Shown: in pieces, positions 1-11,399 of the stretch
How the letters are laid out: every line of letters begins with the position of its first letter
Position numbering within the stretch: the stretch's first letter is position 1
From: Streblospio benedicti
Taxonomy: Eukaryota; Annelida; Polychaeta; Spionida; Spionidae
Assembly (NCBI GenBank): GCA_019095985.1
Contig: CM032660.1
Span: forward strand, 61,520,144-61,584,143
DNA length: 64,000 bases
Direction: 5' to 3'
Program-made: the position numbers and the translations under genes
Notes under the pieces: generated by a model
The model's input: the letters and a program-made list of their open reading frames with translations, nothing else
What the model was told of the DNA's origin: nothing
Database searches by the model: none

Positions 1-1860
1 TTTCTTTTTTTTTTTTTGATTCATAATTGAATTTTTTTATCTCATACCACAAAGTATTCCTTTTGTCAAACAATATTATATTTTTTTTTTCTTTTAAAGC
101 TTTGATTTTTTACATCTTTGCAAGCTTTTGCACATAATGCCAAAAAACCCAGTGTTTTTAACATCTTCGGGAACTTCGCACAAAATTGGGCCTTTCGGTT
201 TTTCCCCAAAATCTAACGTTATACAGAGGTATGTTATGACAATACGACAAAAAGGCAGTGACATCAGGGCCACTAAGCAAAAAAAAAAGTATCCCAGGTC
301 AAAATAAAGGAATAATGGCAGTGTCAATGGCTTTAAACCAAAAACCCAACCCCAGGGGGAACCCCACAGGCCCACCATTTATGTAAAACTTCTTTATGTT
401 ACCTTTTCAATTTTTAATCACAGATTCACAACACTTTTAAAAAACAAATTTTTTTTTTGAATATGGTAATTAAAACTGCGATATTTGCATGTGACATCCC
501 GATATATTTTTGTCTTCTTTCCATTTTTTTAAAAAATGGAATTTAAATTTTTTTAAAAATAAAGCACCGTATTCGATCTTTTCGTCTTTGCACACCCCCT
601 TTAAAGCGCACCCCCCTGTTAATGTAAAAAAATATAAAAAATCTTGCTCTTTTTACCGGCCCATATTGTAAACCCTATAACCCCCCAAACCCTTGTATTT
701 TTCCCAATTTTTGAAAGCGTCCCCGGGAAAAATCTTTCCATTTGTCTGGGGTTGCATTGCCAACTTTTTAAAATGCCATAATTTTCAAAAAAAGCATGTA
801 TTTCCCTCCTCTGTTCCCAAATGCAAAGAAAACATTTAAAAACTTACCCCCCCTTCCCAATTTCATAAATGTTTGAAAAACCCAAAAATCACATTTCCCC
901 AAAACTTAAAACAAATCCCCCTTTTTGGGTGCTGGGTTGGGGTATTTTTTAAAAAAATGGCGTCGCCCCGGGAAAAAGGCTCCCCCCCCCCCCCCCCCTG
1001 TTTAGCCAAATTTTTTCCCTTTTTCGGGTTTTTTTAATTAAGACTCTCAAAATTTTTTAGGGTTAAGGAGAGGACATTTTTTTCCCTAAGGTGGGAAAAA
1101 AGCTTCATCAGCCATAACCAAATTTCTGAAAAAATAAAACCATTAAAACCCCACTGGTCTCTTTTTAGGGGGAAAAAACAATTTAAATTTAAAATGGGGG
1201 AAAAAGAATCCCATAGCCCCCAAAAACAAAACTACCACAAAAAAGGAAAAAAAACCAAGGCCCAAAGGGGGGTATGTATGTTTATCCATCAATATATAAA
1301 CCATGTGAAAAAGAAATCTTTTGAAATTTAAAACCTAAAGATATCCCAGTGCATTATCAAAATCCCCCAAAATGAATTTTGACAAAAAAATCAATGTTTA
1401 CAAAACGCCCCAAACCCATCAAAAATTTTCCCAAAACCGGGGATCCCCTAAGGCCCTTTCGCAGGGGGGGTCTCCCTTCCCCACCAAAAACCCAAAAAAA
1501 TTTCCCAAAATTTTCCCTTTTTGGCTTAAAAACGGGCCCCAAAAATTTTTAAAACAAAATGTAAAAGAAAAATTTTCCGGGCTTTTTTTTAAAAAAAAAA
1601 ATTTTTCTAAATTATTTGGGAAAAAACCCAAACAATTTTTTACAAAATTTTTTAAAGGGTTAAAAACAAGGTTCAAATTTTTTTTAAAAAACCAAAGACA
1701 ATTCCCAAATTTTACAAGGGGAAAAATTCCCGCCAAACTACCAAGAAGGGTTTTTTACAAAATCACCTTTAAAATTTTAACCAAAACTGGATACACGATT
1801 CCCGTTTTTCAAAGGACAAAAGAAAAAACCTCCCCAATTTTTGAAAGGGTGAAGTTCCAA
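1..1860. repeat. Noisy duplicate of 3240-5090
   Basis: Collinear with 3240-5090 over its whole length (position 99 matches 3366, about 1361 matches about 4607). The differences are odd: isolated bases are replaced by their neighbours and runs of A, C, G and T are lengthened, as in a poor base-call consensus. One stretch near 590-640 is absent from the clean copy, so it may be the second haplotype assembled from low-quality reads. No reading frame in it deserves belief. Confidence 0.85.
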
Positions 1861-2070
1861 TGGGGAGATTTATATTACTTGAACTGACTGTTTTTTTTTT
1901 ACTCTGGACACCGCTTCACATTCGGAGTATGTACTACAGTTCAAAGGACCTGCTAGCCCAAGTATGTCACGAGTTTCATCCACACTATCTCTACATGTTC
2001 TTTCTGATCAGATTTGTTCTGAAAATCAGAAAAAAGATTCAACGGCGAATTATTATTTCATTTGGTAAGG

Positions 2071-2411
2071 TTATGCCCTTTTTAGATCTCTTCCCAATAC
2101 CCTTGTCTTTTGGAGATTTAAGCTTTGGTGTTTGCAATTCAAGATCAATTGAACTTTCATCTTATATGCAGGTGGGGGTGGATCTTCGCTCATCAGAGCT
2201 ATAATGCTGCTATTTACATCTTTCCGATTGGTGTCATTTATACTAGACAGTTTTTCAGACTGTTCATAATTACTGATGTCAGATGCATGTAAATGATTCT
2301 CAACCGTTCCACTACGCTGCTGAGGTTGTGAGAAGTGGCTGTGTGGATCTTTGCTGTCCTTCTCCCCTGGATGTGGCTGTGTTGACGCTTTCGCTGCCGA
2401 ACTGACAGCAC
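2071..2411 (-). CDS. Last coding exon of unrecognised gene with PPxY tail
   Basis: On the minus strand an AG acceptor lies just before 2411 and the frame stays open for 112 codons to a TAA at 2071-2073. The protein is polar, rich in Ser, Gln, His and Asn, with the motif EDPPPPAY, a PPxY sequence of the kind bound by WW domains (for example of NEDD4-type ligases), about 30 residues from the C terminus. It has no ATG of its own. Its phase (two bases finish a split codon) fits the exon at 3045-3123 exactly, which ends with the first base of that codon. I do not recognise the family. Long open frame plus matching splice phase support a real host gene. Confidence 0.6.
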
Positions 2412-2928
2412 CTGACGAAAAATGGCAAACATTAATTCCGACCTGAGACGTCCATCATTCAACTTTGTTCAAACACAAAGCTATGTCATCATAAACAAAA
2501 ATTTAAATAACTATCAAATTTTTATTTTGCTTATTCATTATCTAATCTCGGATCACATTGCCATTAACACCAACTGATTTTTCACTTGAAATTTAATACA
2601 TTTGTTAAAATTTGGCAGGGCAAGCAAAGAACTTCACAGAAAATGTATCACTGGCTTTATCAATAGGCTTTTTAATAGTAATAATGTTCTAGTCGATACT
2701 ATTGTCAGTTCTATGTATTTTATATTTAGTTCTAATCTTTTTAAAAGATGGCAAGAAACTGCATTTTGTGTAGTCAATTAAGCACTCACAGTGTGAGTTT
2801 TTAATTTACATATAATATATGAGGTGTGGTGCTACTATTTTATATCTATGTATATGTATATTTTTATTACACTGTTTTATATGGACTCTAATGCATGTAT
2901 TGATTATATATGTATTCTATGTCTGACA

Positions 2929-2967
<39 letters not shown>

Positions 2968-3044
2968 ATGAATGAATGAATGAATGAATGAATGAATGAA
3001 TAAATAAATAAAAAGTGAATCTTACAACCAGTATCGCGTTGTAC
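2412..3044 (-). other. Intron of the PPxY gene with microsatellite
   Basis: The stretch between the two exons starts GT and ends AG on the minus strand. It holds an A+T-rich TAAA/TGAA microsatellite at about 2928-3013, which produces a spurious Ile/Phe-rich ORF. No other feature is seen in it. Confidence 0.55.
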
Positions 3045-3123
3045 CTTGTAACTTGTACTCTGCCTGGGCATCGGCGGGAAACGACATGTGAAGAGCGTTG
3101 ACGCCTCCCAACAGTGCTGCCCC
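3045..3123 (-). CDS. Penultimate exon of the same PPxY gene
   Basis: A 79-base exon on the minus strand, bounded by an acceptor (CACTATAG) and a GTACAA donor. It reads 26 codons plus one base: a hydrophobic start (GAALLGGVNALHM), then a polar stretch ending AEYKLQ. The short hydrophobic run could be the end of a membrane segment. It joins 2411 in frame to give Gly at the junction. Its GC content is higher than that of the flanks. Upstream exons are not seen, because the next stretch is repeat. Family unknown. Confidence 0.55.
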
Positions 3124-3239
3124 CTATAGTGAAAGGAAGAAGCTGTTAGCAAAATTCCGTGTATCTAATAGGCTAAGAAATCTATTGACTAAATCTTATG
3201 AATCAACATTGAAAACTTTTAGAAATGATCACCAAATTT

Positions 3240-5090
3240 GAAAATGATTTCTTTGTTTTTGTTTATGATTCATGGCAATAATGAAGTTTTTATCTCATAC
3301 CACAAAGTATACATTATGTCAATGACAATTTTCCCAAAAAAATTTTATTTTGTTTTTCTTGTTAAGCTTTGATTTTTTACATCTTTGCAAGCTATTGCAC
3401 ATAATAGACCACAGAAATCCAGTGTTTTTAACATCTTCAGGAGCTATCGCACACATTGGCCTTTGCCCTTTTCCCCGTGATCTAGCAATGTATACAGAGG
3501 TATGTTATGACAATACGACTGACAAGGCAGTAGACATCAGGGCCACTAAGTTTAAAAATAAAGTATCCCAGGTCAAAATCAAGGAATAGATAGCAGTGTC
3601 AATGGCATTAGCCAAAACCTGCAAGCTCCAGTGGGAACCTACAGGCCCACCATTTATGTCAAACTGGCACATGTTACCTGTTCAACTTTTAATCACAGAT
3701 TCACAACACTTTAAAAAACAAATTTATTTTGAATATGAGTAATTAAAACTGCGATATTTGCATGTGACATGCACGATATACTTTTCGTCTTCTTTCCATC
3801 TTTTAAATATGGAACTTAATTTTTAAAAATAAAGCTACCGTATTCGATCTTATCGATCTTTGCACAAATCTTGCTCTTTTTACCGGCGCCATATTGTAAG
3901 ACTATAACACGCCGAGCCCTTGTATTCTTGCAATTATTTGCAGCGTAGCGCGGATAAAATCTTTCCATTTGTCTGAGTTGCATTGCCAACTTTAAACTGC
4001 CATAATTTTCATAAAAATGCATGTATTTCGATCCTCTGTTCACCAAAATGCAAAGAAAACATTTAAGCTTACCCCATTCCCAATTTCATAAATGTTTTGA
4101 AACCAAACATCACATTTCCAATACTTAAAACGCAATCCCTTTTCGGATCGCTGGGATTGGGGTATTTTGCAGCAAGTAGCGTCGCAGCAAATGCTCCCGG
4201 CAATGAGAAACTCCCCCACCCCCCCCCCCGCACCCCCCCCGCCCTCGAAATTTAGCAACGAACATTTATTCCCGCTCTCAGTTCCCTTAATTAAGACTCT
4301 CAATTTCTTAGAATTATATGTAGAGGACATTTTCCATAAGGTGAAAGAAACTTCATCAGCCATAACCAAATTTCTAGACAAATAAATCCATAATCCTACT
4401 GGTCTACGTTCACCATTAGGAAAACACAATTTAACTATATAAAGTAGAACAGAATCCTATAGCCCAAAATCCAGACTACCACAAGAAATAGAAAATAATA
4501 CCAAGGCCAAGGGAGGAGTATGTATGTTTATCCATCAATATATAAACCATGTGTAAACTATGAAATGCTAGAAACAAAACCTAAAGATATCGAGTGCATT
4601 GGCATCAAAATCCCAAAGATGAATATGACAATAATCAATGTTTACAAGCCGCCTAAACTATCAAATTTTCAAAATTTTCGGGGGGAGATCCCCCTAAGGC
4701 CCCTGCGCAGGAGGGGGTCTCCTCCCTCCCGCACCCACCCCCCGCGGTGGCTACGGCACCACTATCTTGGCTTCCCCGCCCCGGAAAATTTTCAAAACAA
4801 AGTGTAAAAAGAAGCCATTTTCTGGCTTTTAGGGCAAATTTGGTCTAAATTCATGGTGATCAAACAAACACATTTTTAATACAAAATATTAAAAAAAAAA
4901 GAAAAAATTAAAAAACACAGGTTCAGATTTTTTATAAACAAATCATAGTACATATACCATTATTACACGTAAAATTCTGCAGCTACTTAAGTTTTTACAA
5001 ATCTACCTTTAATTCATTAACAAATGCTAGGATATCTATTCTTATATCTAGTTTGTTCGGTAGAGAGACAAAGAAAGACACCTCCCCGAA
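3240..5090. repeat. Clean copy of the duplicated repeat block
   Basis: The better version of the sequence at 1-1860. It includes a segment shared with 12420-12445 (the phrase ATATTGTAAGACTATAAC), a poly-C/A tract near 4210-4250, a degraded LINE endonuclease piece (4395-4670), and a GC-rich patch (4675-4800) with an inverted GGGGGAGATCCCCC-type core. No host gene is evident. Confidence 0.7.
4395..4670 (+). mobile_element. LINE endonuclease fragment
   Basis: In forward frames the translation contains KGGVCMFIHQYI and later MNMTIINVYKPP, the usual order in the apurinic-like endonuclease of non-LTR retrotransposons (a GGV.IFI strand, then a NVY.PP strand). The frame carries a stop and ends in a GC-rich insert. 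It is a short dead fragment, different from the LINE that starts at 5097. Confidence 0.55.
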
Positions 5091-5096
5091 TTTTGA

Positions 5097-5945
5097 CAAT
5101 GGTGAATGTCAACTGCCAGAGCATCAACGCCAAGAAGGTTCAGTTCTGCCACATGATCACGAGTGTGAAGCCGGATCTGGTCATAGGCACAGAGTCCTGG
5201 TTATCACCCAGTAAAGGCACAAGTGAATGTTTCCCATCGAATGCTTACCAGGTTGAAAGGCGTGACAGGGACGATTCCTATGGTGGAGTATTCATTGCAG
5301 CAAGAACGATCTCATCCTGGATAGACTACCAGAACTTTGAGACAGACTGCAGATGAGATTTTGTGGTGCAAACTTGACGTGAGGATCCAAGACACTGTAC
5401 GTGGGGGGCATATTATAGGCCACACGAAGGAGGCGAAGCCAGCCTTACTCAGCAAGCTTCCACTGGCTCGCATCGGCCCAAACAAAAATATCCTCCTGGC
5501 TGGTGATTTCAACTTTCCAGGCTGGGATTGGAAGAACCACGTAGTCAAGCCATGCAAGTACCCAACACTACATCATCAGTTTGGGGAGTTGTTAGACGAC
5601 ATGAGTCTAAAACAGTTGATTGAGAGTCCCCACGTGGCCCAAACACCCTGGATCTTGTTCTGTGCTCCAACCCAACCAGATGTGAGAAGGTGAGAGTCAT
5701 CCCTGGCATCTCTGACCACGATATCCCGTTAGTAGAATACGATGCTAGGCCTATTCGCCACAAACAGAAGAAGAGAGAGGTCCCATTCTACAGCAGGGCA
5801 CGCTGGGACAGCTTTCGGTCAACTGCTCCAGAAAGTTACCACACACATGGACGACGTCTACACAAGCTCCAGTGTAGATGACTTGTGGGACATGTTTAAG
5901 GGCGCTGTGAGGAAGGGGATAACCGACCATATCCCACACAAGATA
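5097..5945 (+). mobile_element. 5' part of CR1/Jockey-like LINE (endonuclease)
   Basis: The translation shows the start of an APE-type endonuclease (VNVNCQSINAKK, then KPDLVIGTESWL), the GGVF strand, and the core LLAGDFNFPGWDW, followed by NTLDLVLCSNPT (in a shifted frame) and IPGISDHDIPLVEYDARP. These are the catalytic blocks of CR1/Jockey-type LINEs. A frameshift and an internal loss lie between the blocks. It stops in the linker before the reverse transcriptase, at the edge of the TIR element starting at 5983. The 3' part, on the same strand, resumes at 10116. Confidence 0.85.
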
Positions 5946-6465
5946 TATCTTAGTACAAGCATAAAAATTGGTGGAATTATAGAGTTTTATATGTAGATCA
6001 ATATTTTTAGGGGACACAAGCTGACCGACCTTTGGATCACCTTAAATAATCAAAAATTCAAAATGGCCGCCAAAAATCTTATAAATGCTGTATCTTTGCA
6101 ACCATGATACATAAAGTGATGATTTTGGTGTTGAATATAATGTTTTTATATACAAGGATTCCAAATCTGCTATTGAGTTGGTCCTGGTAATTATATTTAA
6201 TAAAAATATATCAAGTTTCGTGTTTAAATAGCCTAAAATAACCTTATAATGTACATACATATTACATATATATTTCAAGTATAGTAACTGTGCATATTGA
6301 ATAAGCTAGTTGCGCCTAACTGTGGCTGATAGCATTGTTGATTATCTCAGATGATGTGTGCATTGTGACTTGATTACATATTAGGTATTACTGAATACTC
6401 CTAAGCATATGGCGATGGCTGTTCATTGAACATTTCACATATTATCTAAAGCAATACAATATACA

Positions 6466-9400
6466 ATGATTAAATATTCAAACAACATAGATCATAATCC
6501 TACTGCCACATCATCCAAAACTTCTTTTCATGGAACGAGATTTTCCATCACACAGCACCCTTTGTCTGCTGAAGAAGCAGATCCGCCCATGCAATCAGAC
6601 AATGAGATTCCAAACATGAATAGGAAACCAAAGCTTTTACCATCTTATGCAACAGTTCACCCTGCTGAAGTGCAATGGAAAAACCCAATTGTTCTACAAA
6701 CATTTGGGAACATGGTGCCATTTGAATATACTGAGTGTGCTTTTGACAATGAAGCAAGCTGGTTGGAACATGTAAGAAACAACTTTGAAAGTGAAACTAT
6801 AGGTAAGGACTCTAATTTGTCCTGGGGAGCATACCATGCATCTAAGTATGATGATGAAAATAAACCTCTATGTTCCATGACACTTCTTCCACTTTTTGAG
6901 GAGAAATCAAGCACTGTATCAATGATCCAGCATTCCATGAAGGTTGTCAAATCTGCAACAGATTATTTAAACCCAGGACAGACGCTTGTACTGGCCCTTG
7001 ACCAGCCGCTATTTGCCTTGGCCAAATTAATTCAGTGGAATTATCCTGAACAATATGGTGAGGACAAATATGTTGCAATGTTTGGTGGTTTGTATGTGGA
7101 GATGACATTACTGAAGATAGCATGTGAATGGCTAGATAAGACGGGTTGGACAGAGGCCCTAGAGTTGTCTGGCATTGCGACAGAGGGGAGCACAGACTCC
7201 TTTACCAAGGGGTCCCATGTGACAAAATGCAGACATGCCCACCAGGTCACAGCAGCAGCACTGTACATCCTGCAACACATGGCTTATGACATGTACTGTG
7301 AAACTGTCCTACTTGGTAAGCCTTCCAACTTCAATGATTGGTGCAAAGAAATGTGTGATGCTCGAATGATAGAAGAATTTGAGCTTATCAGCAACATTTC
7401 AACAGACAGCCCAAAATGAAGACACTATGAGCAAACTAAAGCTACACAACAGAAGTTCGCAGAAGAAACATGAACGTTAGTTCAGACAATGTTATCTATG
7501 GGTAACCCATTTCTTGAAGACAGTGGTGACTTGTACAACATTAGTTCAAAGGATATTCTTGGTGAAACTGTTGTGAATTCCATGGAGAAGGTGACTGAGA
7601 TTGGTAAAGATCGATGCAACAGATTTGTAAAAGAGAGATTCATTGAGCGACACAAAGACATCAAAGCATCTATTCCCAATGCAAAGCTTAAGTTGTTCAG
7701 GACACCAGAGACAACAGCTGCACCAAAACACAAAGCACAACTAGCAGCCACTAGAAGTGAAAGTGTACTATTCTCCAGAATGTATATTTCCTGCCAAACA
7801 AGAGATAAAGATATGGATACCTTTTTCAAGTATGAGAACCAACCATATCCCCCTTCCATTTCTGACTTGGGTAATCTCCGCCAAGGTGATAAAGCTGGGC
7901 TTGTTCATTGCTTAGAGCAAGAAGTACCACCTGAGGCACCACAGAATCCTGACAACATTGATGCTAAAGTTCTGGATGGGGCTGTTATTGTCCAAATGAT
8001 TGAACTAAGTGCCAATACAACCTTCGCTGAATATGCAAACAACAAAATTCTGCCATACATCAGCGAAGCACTTGCAACAGTTGCTAGAGTCGATGTTGTA
8101 TTTGATGTATATATTAGAGACAGTCTTAAGTTAGGTACTCGTGAGAAGAGGGGCAAAGGTGTGCGACGAAAAATTGCAGATGATGTGAAAATTCCAAGTA
8201 ATTGGAAAAGTTTTCTTCGGGTGGATGAAAACAAAACTGAATTATTTGCTTATCTTGCTCACAAGGTGTCCCTGATGACTACAGAAAAAGTAGTTGTTGC
8301 AACATGTCGAGATGGAGTGTTAATAACAGCAAATGCTACAGTTGATTGCAGCACAGTTGCACCAACAAACCAAGAAGAGGCTGACAGCAGAATCTTTTTG
8401 CATGTTCAAAATGCAGTGAACAGTGGTTGTGAAAATGTTATTATACGAACTGTAGATACAGATGTAGTAGCAATTGCCCTGAGCTGCTTCTCAGAACTGA
8501 ATGCCAAAGAACTTTGGGTGGCATTTGGAACAGATTCCAATTTTCGCATGATCCCTATACCAGAATATTGGAAGGGTCAAGAGCAGTGTAATGCATATTT
8601 TCCATGCTATCACTGGGTGCGATACTGTCAGCTTTTTCTATGGCAAGAAGAAGAAGGCGATGTGGGAAACGTGGACAGTGTATCCTGAGCCAAATAATGT
8701 CCCAGATGATGTTATGAAGATTGTTGAATGATTCATAGTGATTGCATATGATAGAACCTCAGATCTCAGAAGTGTTGACGCCCTTAGGAAGCGATAATAC
8801 TGTAAACACAGTCGCATGCTAGATACACCACCAACCTCTGCAGCTTTGAGTCAGCATGTAAAGCGGGCAGCATACCAAGCAAGTCACATTTGGGCTCAAT
8901 GTACATCAAAGCAAGTAATCTTACAAAGTCCAGGTGACTGGGGCTGGCAAAAGGAAAGTGAAGATGGCCCATGGCAACCAAAGTGGACAACTCTTAGACA
9001 GGCTCAAGATGAATGCATGGAGCTTATTTCATGCAAGTGCAAAAAGTCGTGCTCAGGAAGATGTGGTTGTCGCTCTCATGTATAAATTAGCTCCTCTCTG
9101 TCTTCATGACTTGGTTCATTTTAAAAATAGTAATTATAGTTTTAGATTCTCAAATATTGTTGACCTACCTAGGGTATGAACCACTAAATTTGGGGGAAAA
9201 TCGTTCAGGTACAGTGCTGCTGAACTATGGAATGACCTGCCTGAATATATAAGATCTGTGGGGAATTTTAATCAATTCACTAATCTCTTACAATCTTGGA
9301 ATGGGAAAATATGTAAATGTACTGCATGCTCTAATTAATTGTGTTACTTCGTCAGGTGCTTTATGCTCTAATTATTTGTAATTAATGTATTGTGTATGTG

Positions 9401-9568
9401 TATTATTTGACTGTGATGTATGAATGAGTCGATCAAAAAGCTCCTTAGAGCTTGTGTTTATTGTTGTAATCTATATCGACTTTAAATAAACTTTATCTAT
9501 CTATCTATGATTTAAAGTGCACCCAACTCTGCATATGTGATGGAAAATGCTACAAGGATGATGAGTAA
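6466..9568 (+). pseudogene. Broken FEN/XPG-like (PIN-fold) nuclease gene of the TIR element
   Basis: Two long plus-strand frames (317 and 399 codons, same phase, separated by two stops) and a third part after a frameshift near 8600. The first part holds helical blocks such as LALDQPLFALAKLIQW and MFGGLYVEM. The second holds, in order, VLDG (7969-7980), VVFDVY followed by SLKLGTREKRG (from about 8095), EEAD (8374-8385), DTD (8455-8463) and, after the shift, FHAITGCDTVS (8600-8632). These match the spacing order of the metal-binding acids of FEN1/XPG nucleases (D, D, EAEA, DxD, GxD). The C terminus is Cys-rich (CKCKKSCSGRCGC), interrupted by a LINE, and ends CTQLCICDGKC before the stop at 9566. 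The family is familiar; the nuclease reading is my inference from motif order. Confidence 0.7.
9081..9507 (+). mobile_element. LINE 3' end inserted in the nuclease gene
   Basis: The translation gives a typical LINE C terminus: LCLHDLVHF, then after a shift the blocks SFRYSAAELWNDLP and FNQFTNLLQSWNGK, followed by a short 3' UTR ending in AATAAACTTTATCTATCTATC. The 3' tail is a TCTA repeat, as in CR1/L2-like elements. Removing it joins CGCTCTCATG to ATTTAAAGTGC and restores the Cys-rich frame of the host gene; the flanks share ATG as a possible short target duplication. It is 5'-truncated and younger than the element it sits in. Confidence 0.8.
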
Positions 9569-10115
9569 TAGAATCTAGTGATGTATTCCACTATGAAGGT
9601 TGGACAAGTTTAAATGCCAAGTTGACATAATTGTACGTGTACTTGATAATTGTGCAGATTACAGTGGTTGAATAAAGTAAAGTACAGCTTAAAAATATAT
9701 TATGTTATCATTTGCAATCATCTGATACATTTAAGTATTGCTTTAATTGTTCTGTTCTAATAATGTAATCATTTAGATTTACATTATGCTACAACATGTG
9801 ACACTTTCATTAAAAAACACTTTCACCAAAAAAAAATCGTATTTTTTTTCAATTTCTAGTTATATTTTTACTAATAATGTTTCATTTGTGGATGAAATAT
9901 TAATTCTATGGTCATTATAATAGCAGATTTAGAATCCTTGTGTTCAAAAAACATGATATTTGACACCAAAATCATAACTGTATGTATTACAGATGCAAAG
10001 ATACAGCGATTATAAGATTTTTTGGCGGCCATTTTGAATTTTCAATTATTTAAGCAGACACATAAGTCGGTCAGCTTGTGTCCCCTAAAAATATTGATCT
10101 ACACATAAAACTGTA

Positions 10116-11205
10116 CCATGCGGAGGGAGAGCGGAGAGTACTGCACAGCGCAGAGGTGAGATCGGGCGTGCCACAAGGATCTGTCATCGGGCCTTGTTTA
10201 TTTCTATATTATATTAATGACATTCATGAAAATTTGACATCTAGTGTGCATCTCTTCGCTGATGACACCCTGGTATACCTTACCATCAGATCTGACTCCG
10301 ACTGTAAAGTGCTGCAGTGTGACCTCGATCATCTAGCAGCTTGGGAGGCACGATGGAAGATGGCCTTCCACGGGGAGAAATGCCAGGTCCTCCGTATCAC
10401 CAGGAAACGAAGCCACTGGACACCAGCTATGTGCTACATGGGCACATCCTAGAAGTGGTAAATGAGGCCAGGTATCTGGGGGTCCTCTTCACTAAGGACC
10501 TGACATGGGGTCGGCATATTTCCTGCATCACTGGCAAAGCCAACCGGACACTGGGTTTCCTCAGACGCAATCTGCGTATCAACTCACCAGAACTCAAGAC
10601 CACGGCCTACACATAAGCCTCGTCAGGCCACTGGTTGAGTACGCTGCAACTGTATGGGACCCATATACTGACAAGGATGTAAAGGAAGTAGAGAAAAATT
10701 CAGCGGAGGGCAGCGGGATATGTGCTAAACAGGAACCTACCAGACCTCAAGTGTACAATCCATGATCACACAACTACAATGGACATCACTAAAGGAGAGA
10801 AGACGGCAGGCGAGATTATACATGATGTATAAGATTCAAAACAACCTAGTAGCTGTTAATAAAGACCGTTATGTGTCCAGTGTCCCAGGACATCCAGGAG
10901 GACTACCAATGTCCACGCCCTCTATGCACAGCAGTCAACCAAGGACTATCACCTAAAGTCCTTTTTCCCCCGTACCATAAGGGACTGGAACAACCTTCCA
11001 TCAGATACTGTGACAGCGCTGACCCTGGAGGAGTTCAAGTCACGGGTGGCAGGATTCTGAGTACCTGCTTTGTTTTTAGACTGCACTGTAAATTTTAACA
11101 CTTTTGTTTTATCCTTTGTACATGTGTCACACCTAGCTATCTTGCATAATCTTCATGAGTGAAGGCGCAAGATTATCGGAAGAAGAAGAAGAAGAAGAGA
11201 TCCAT
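10116..11205 (+). mobile_element. 3' part of CR1/Jockey-like LINE (reverse transcriptase)
   Basis: The translation starts at the middle of a reverse transcriptase: VRSGVPQGSVIGP, then the catalytic LFADDTLVYL, the thumb region (ARYLGVLFTKDLTWGRHI) and a C-terminal LVRPLVEYAATVWDPY. Several frame changes follow. The element ends with a GAA-repeat tail at about 11178-11200. It continues the LINE that begins at 5097, but about a kilobase of palm and finger sequence is missing, so it is dead. Confidence 0.85.
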
Positions 11206-11290
11206 GGTGTAGGATTATTGATCTTGTATTACGTAGTTGTACTGTATAGATCTACTTCTTTATTGATTAGTTACTTAGTTTACTTCACAC

Positions 11291-11394
11291 GGGGACACTT
11301 TATAATACAGTATATGATGAAGAACCATCAGAACCACACATAAGAGCTGTGGTTCTGATGGTTCTTCATCATATATTGTATTATCAAGTGTCCC
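11291..11394. repeat. Near-perfect palindrome (hairpin)
   Basis: Arms of about 47 bases (11291-11340 and 11348-11394) around a 7-base loop TAAGAGC. The arms read GGGGACACTT...CAGAACCACA. A single strand would fold into a long hairpin, so it is a fold-back MITE or a recent inverted duplication. Both small ORFs across it are by-products. Confidence 0.85.
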
Positions 11395-11399
11395 GGCTG

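Larger units (their letters stand above)
5983..10112 (+). mobile_element. 4.1-kb TIR element carrying a FEN/XPG-like nuclease gene
   Basis: The left end (5983-6176) and right end (9918-10112) are inverted copies of about 195 bp: both begin AGTTTTAT(A/G)TGTAGATCAAT and share GGGGACACAAGCTGACCGAC and AATGGCCGCCAAAAA. It interrupts a LINE (5097-5945 before, 10116-11205 after). Inside, on the plus strand, lies a long broken gene (6466-9568) of a protein family I know as multi-copy in cnidarian, mollusc and echinoderm genomes. A clear target-site duplication is not visible, and some LINE sequence is missing at the site. No DDE transposase is seen. Superfamily not assigned. Confidence 0.8.

Noticed and set aside
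1357-1887. Long overlapping ORFs on both strands
   Set aside because: They arise from homopolymer smearing in the noisy duplicate, rich in Lys, Phe and Pro from A, T and C runs.
4167-4385. Proline-rich small ORF
   Set aside because: Caused by a poly-C tract within the repeat.
10078-10452. A 124-codon frame that looks like a TIR-to-reverse transcriptase fusion
   Set aside because: The start lies in the TIR by chance; the frame only becomes LINE protein after the junction. The mirror-image peptide at 5751-6017 starts the same way because of the inverted repeat.
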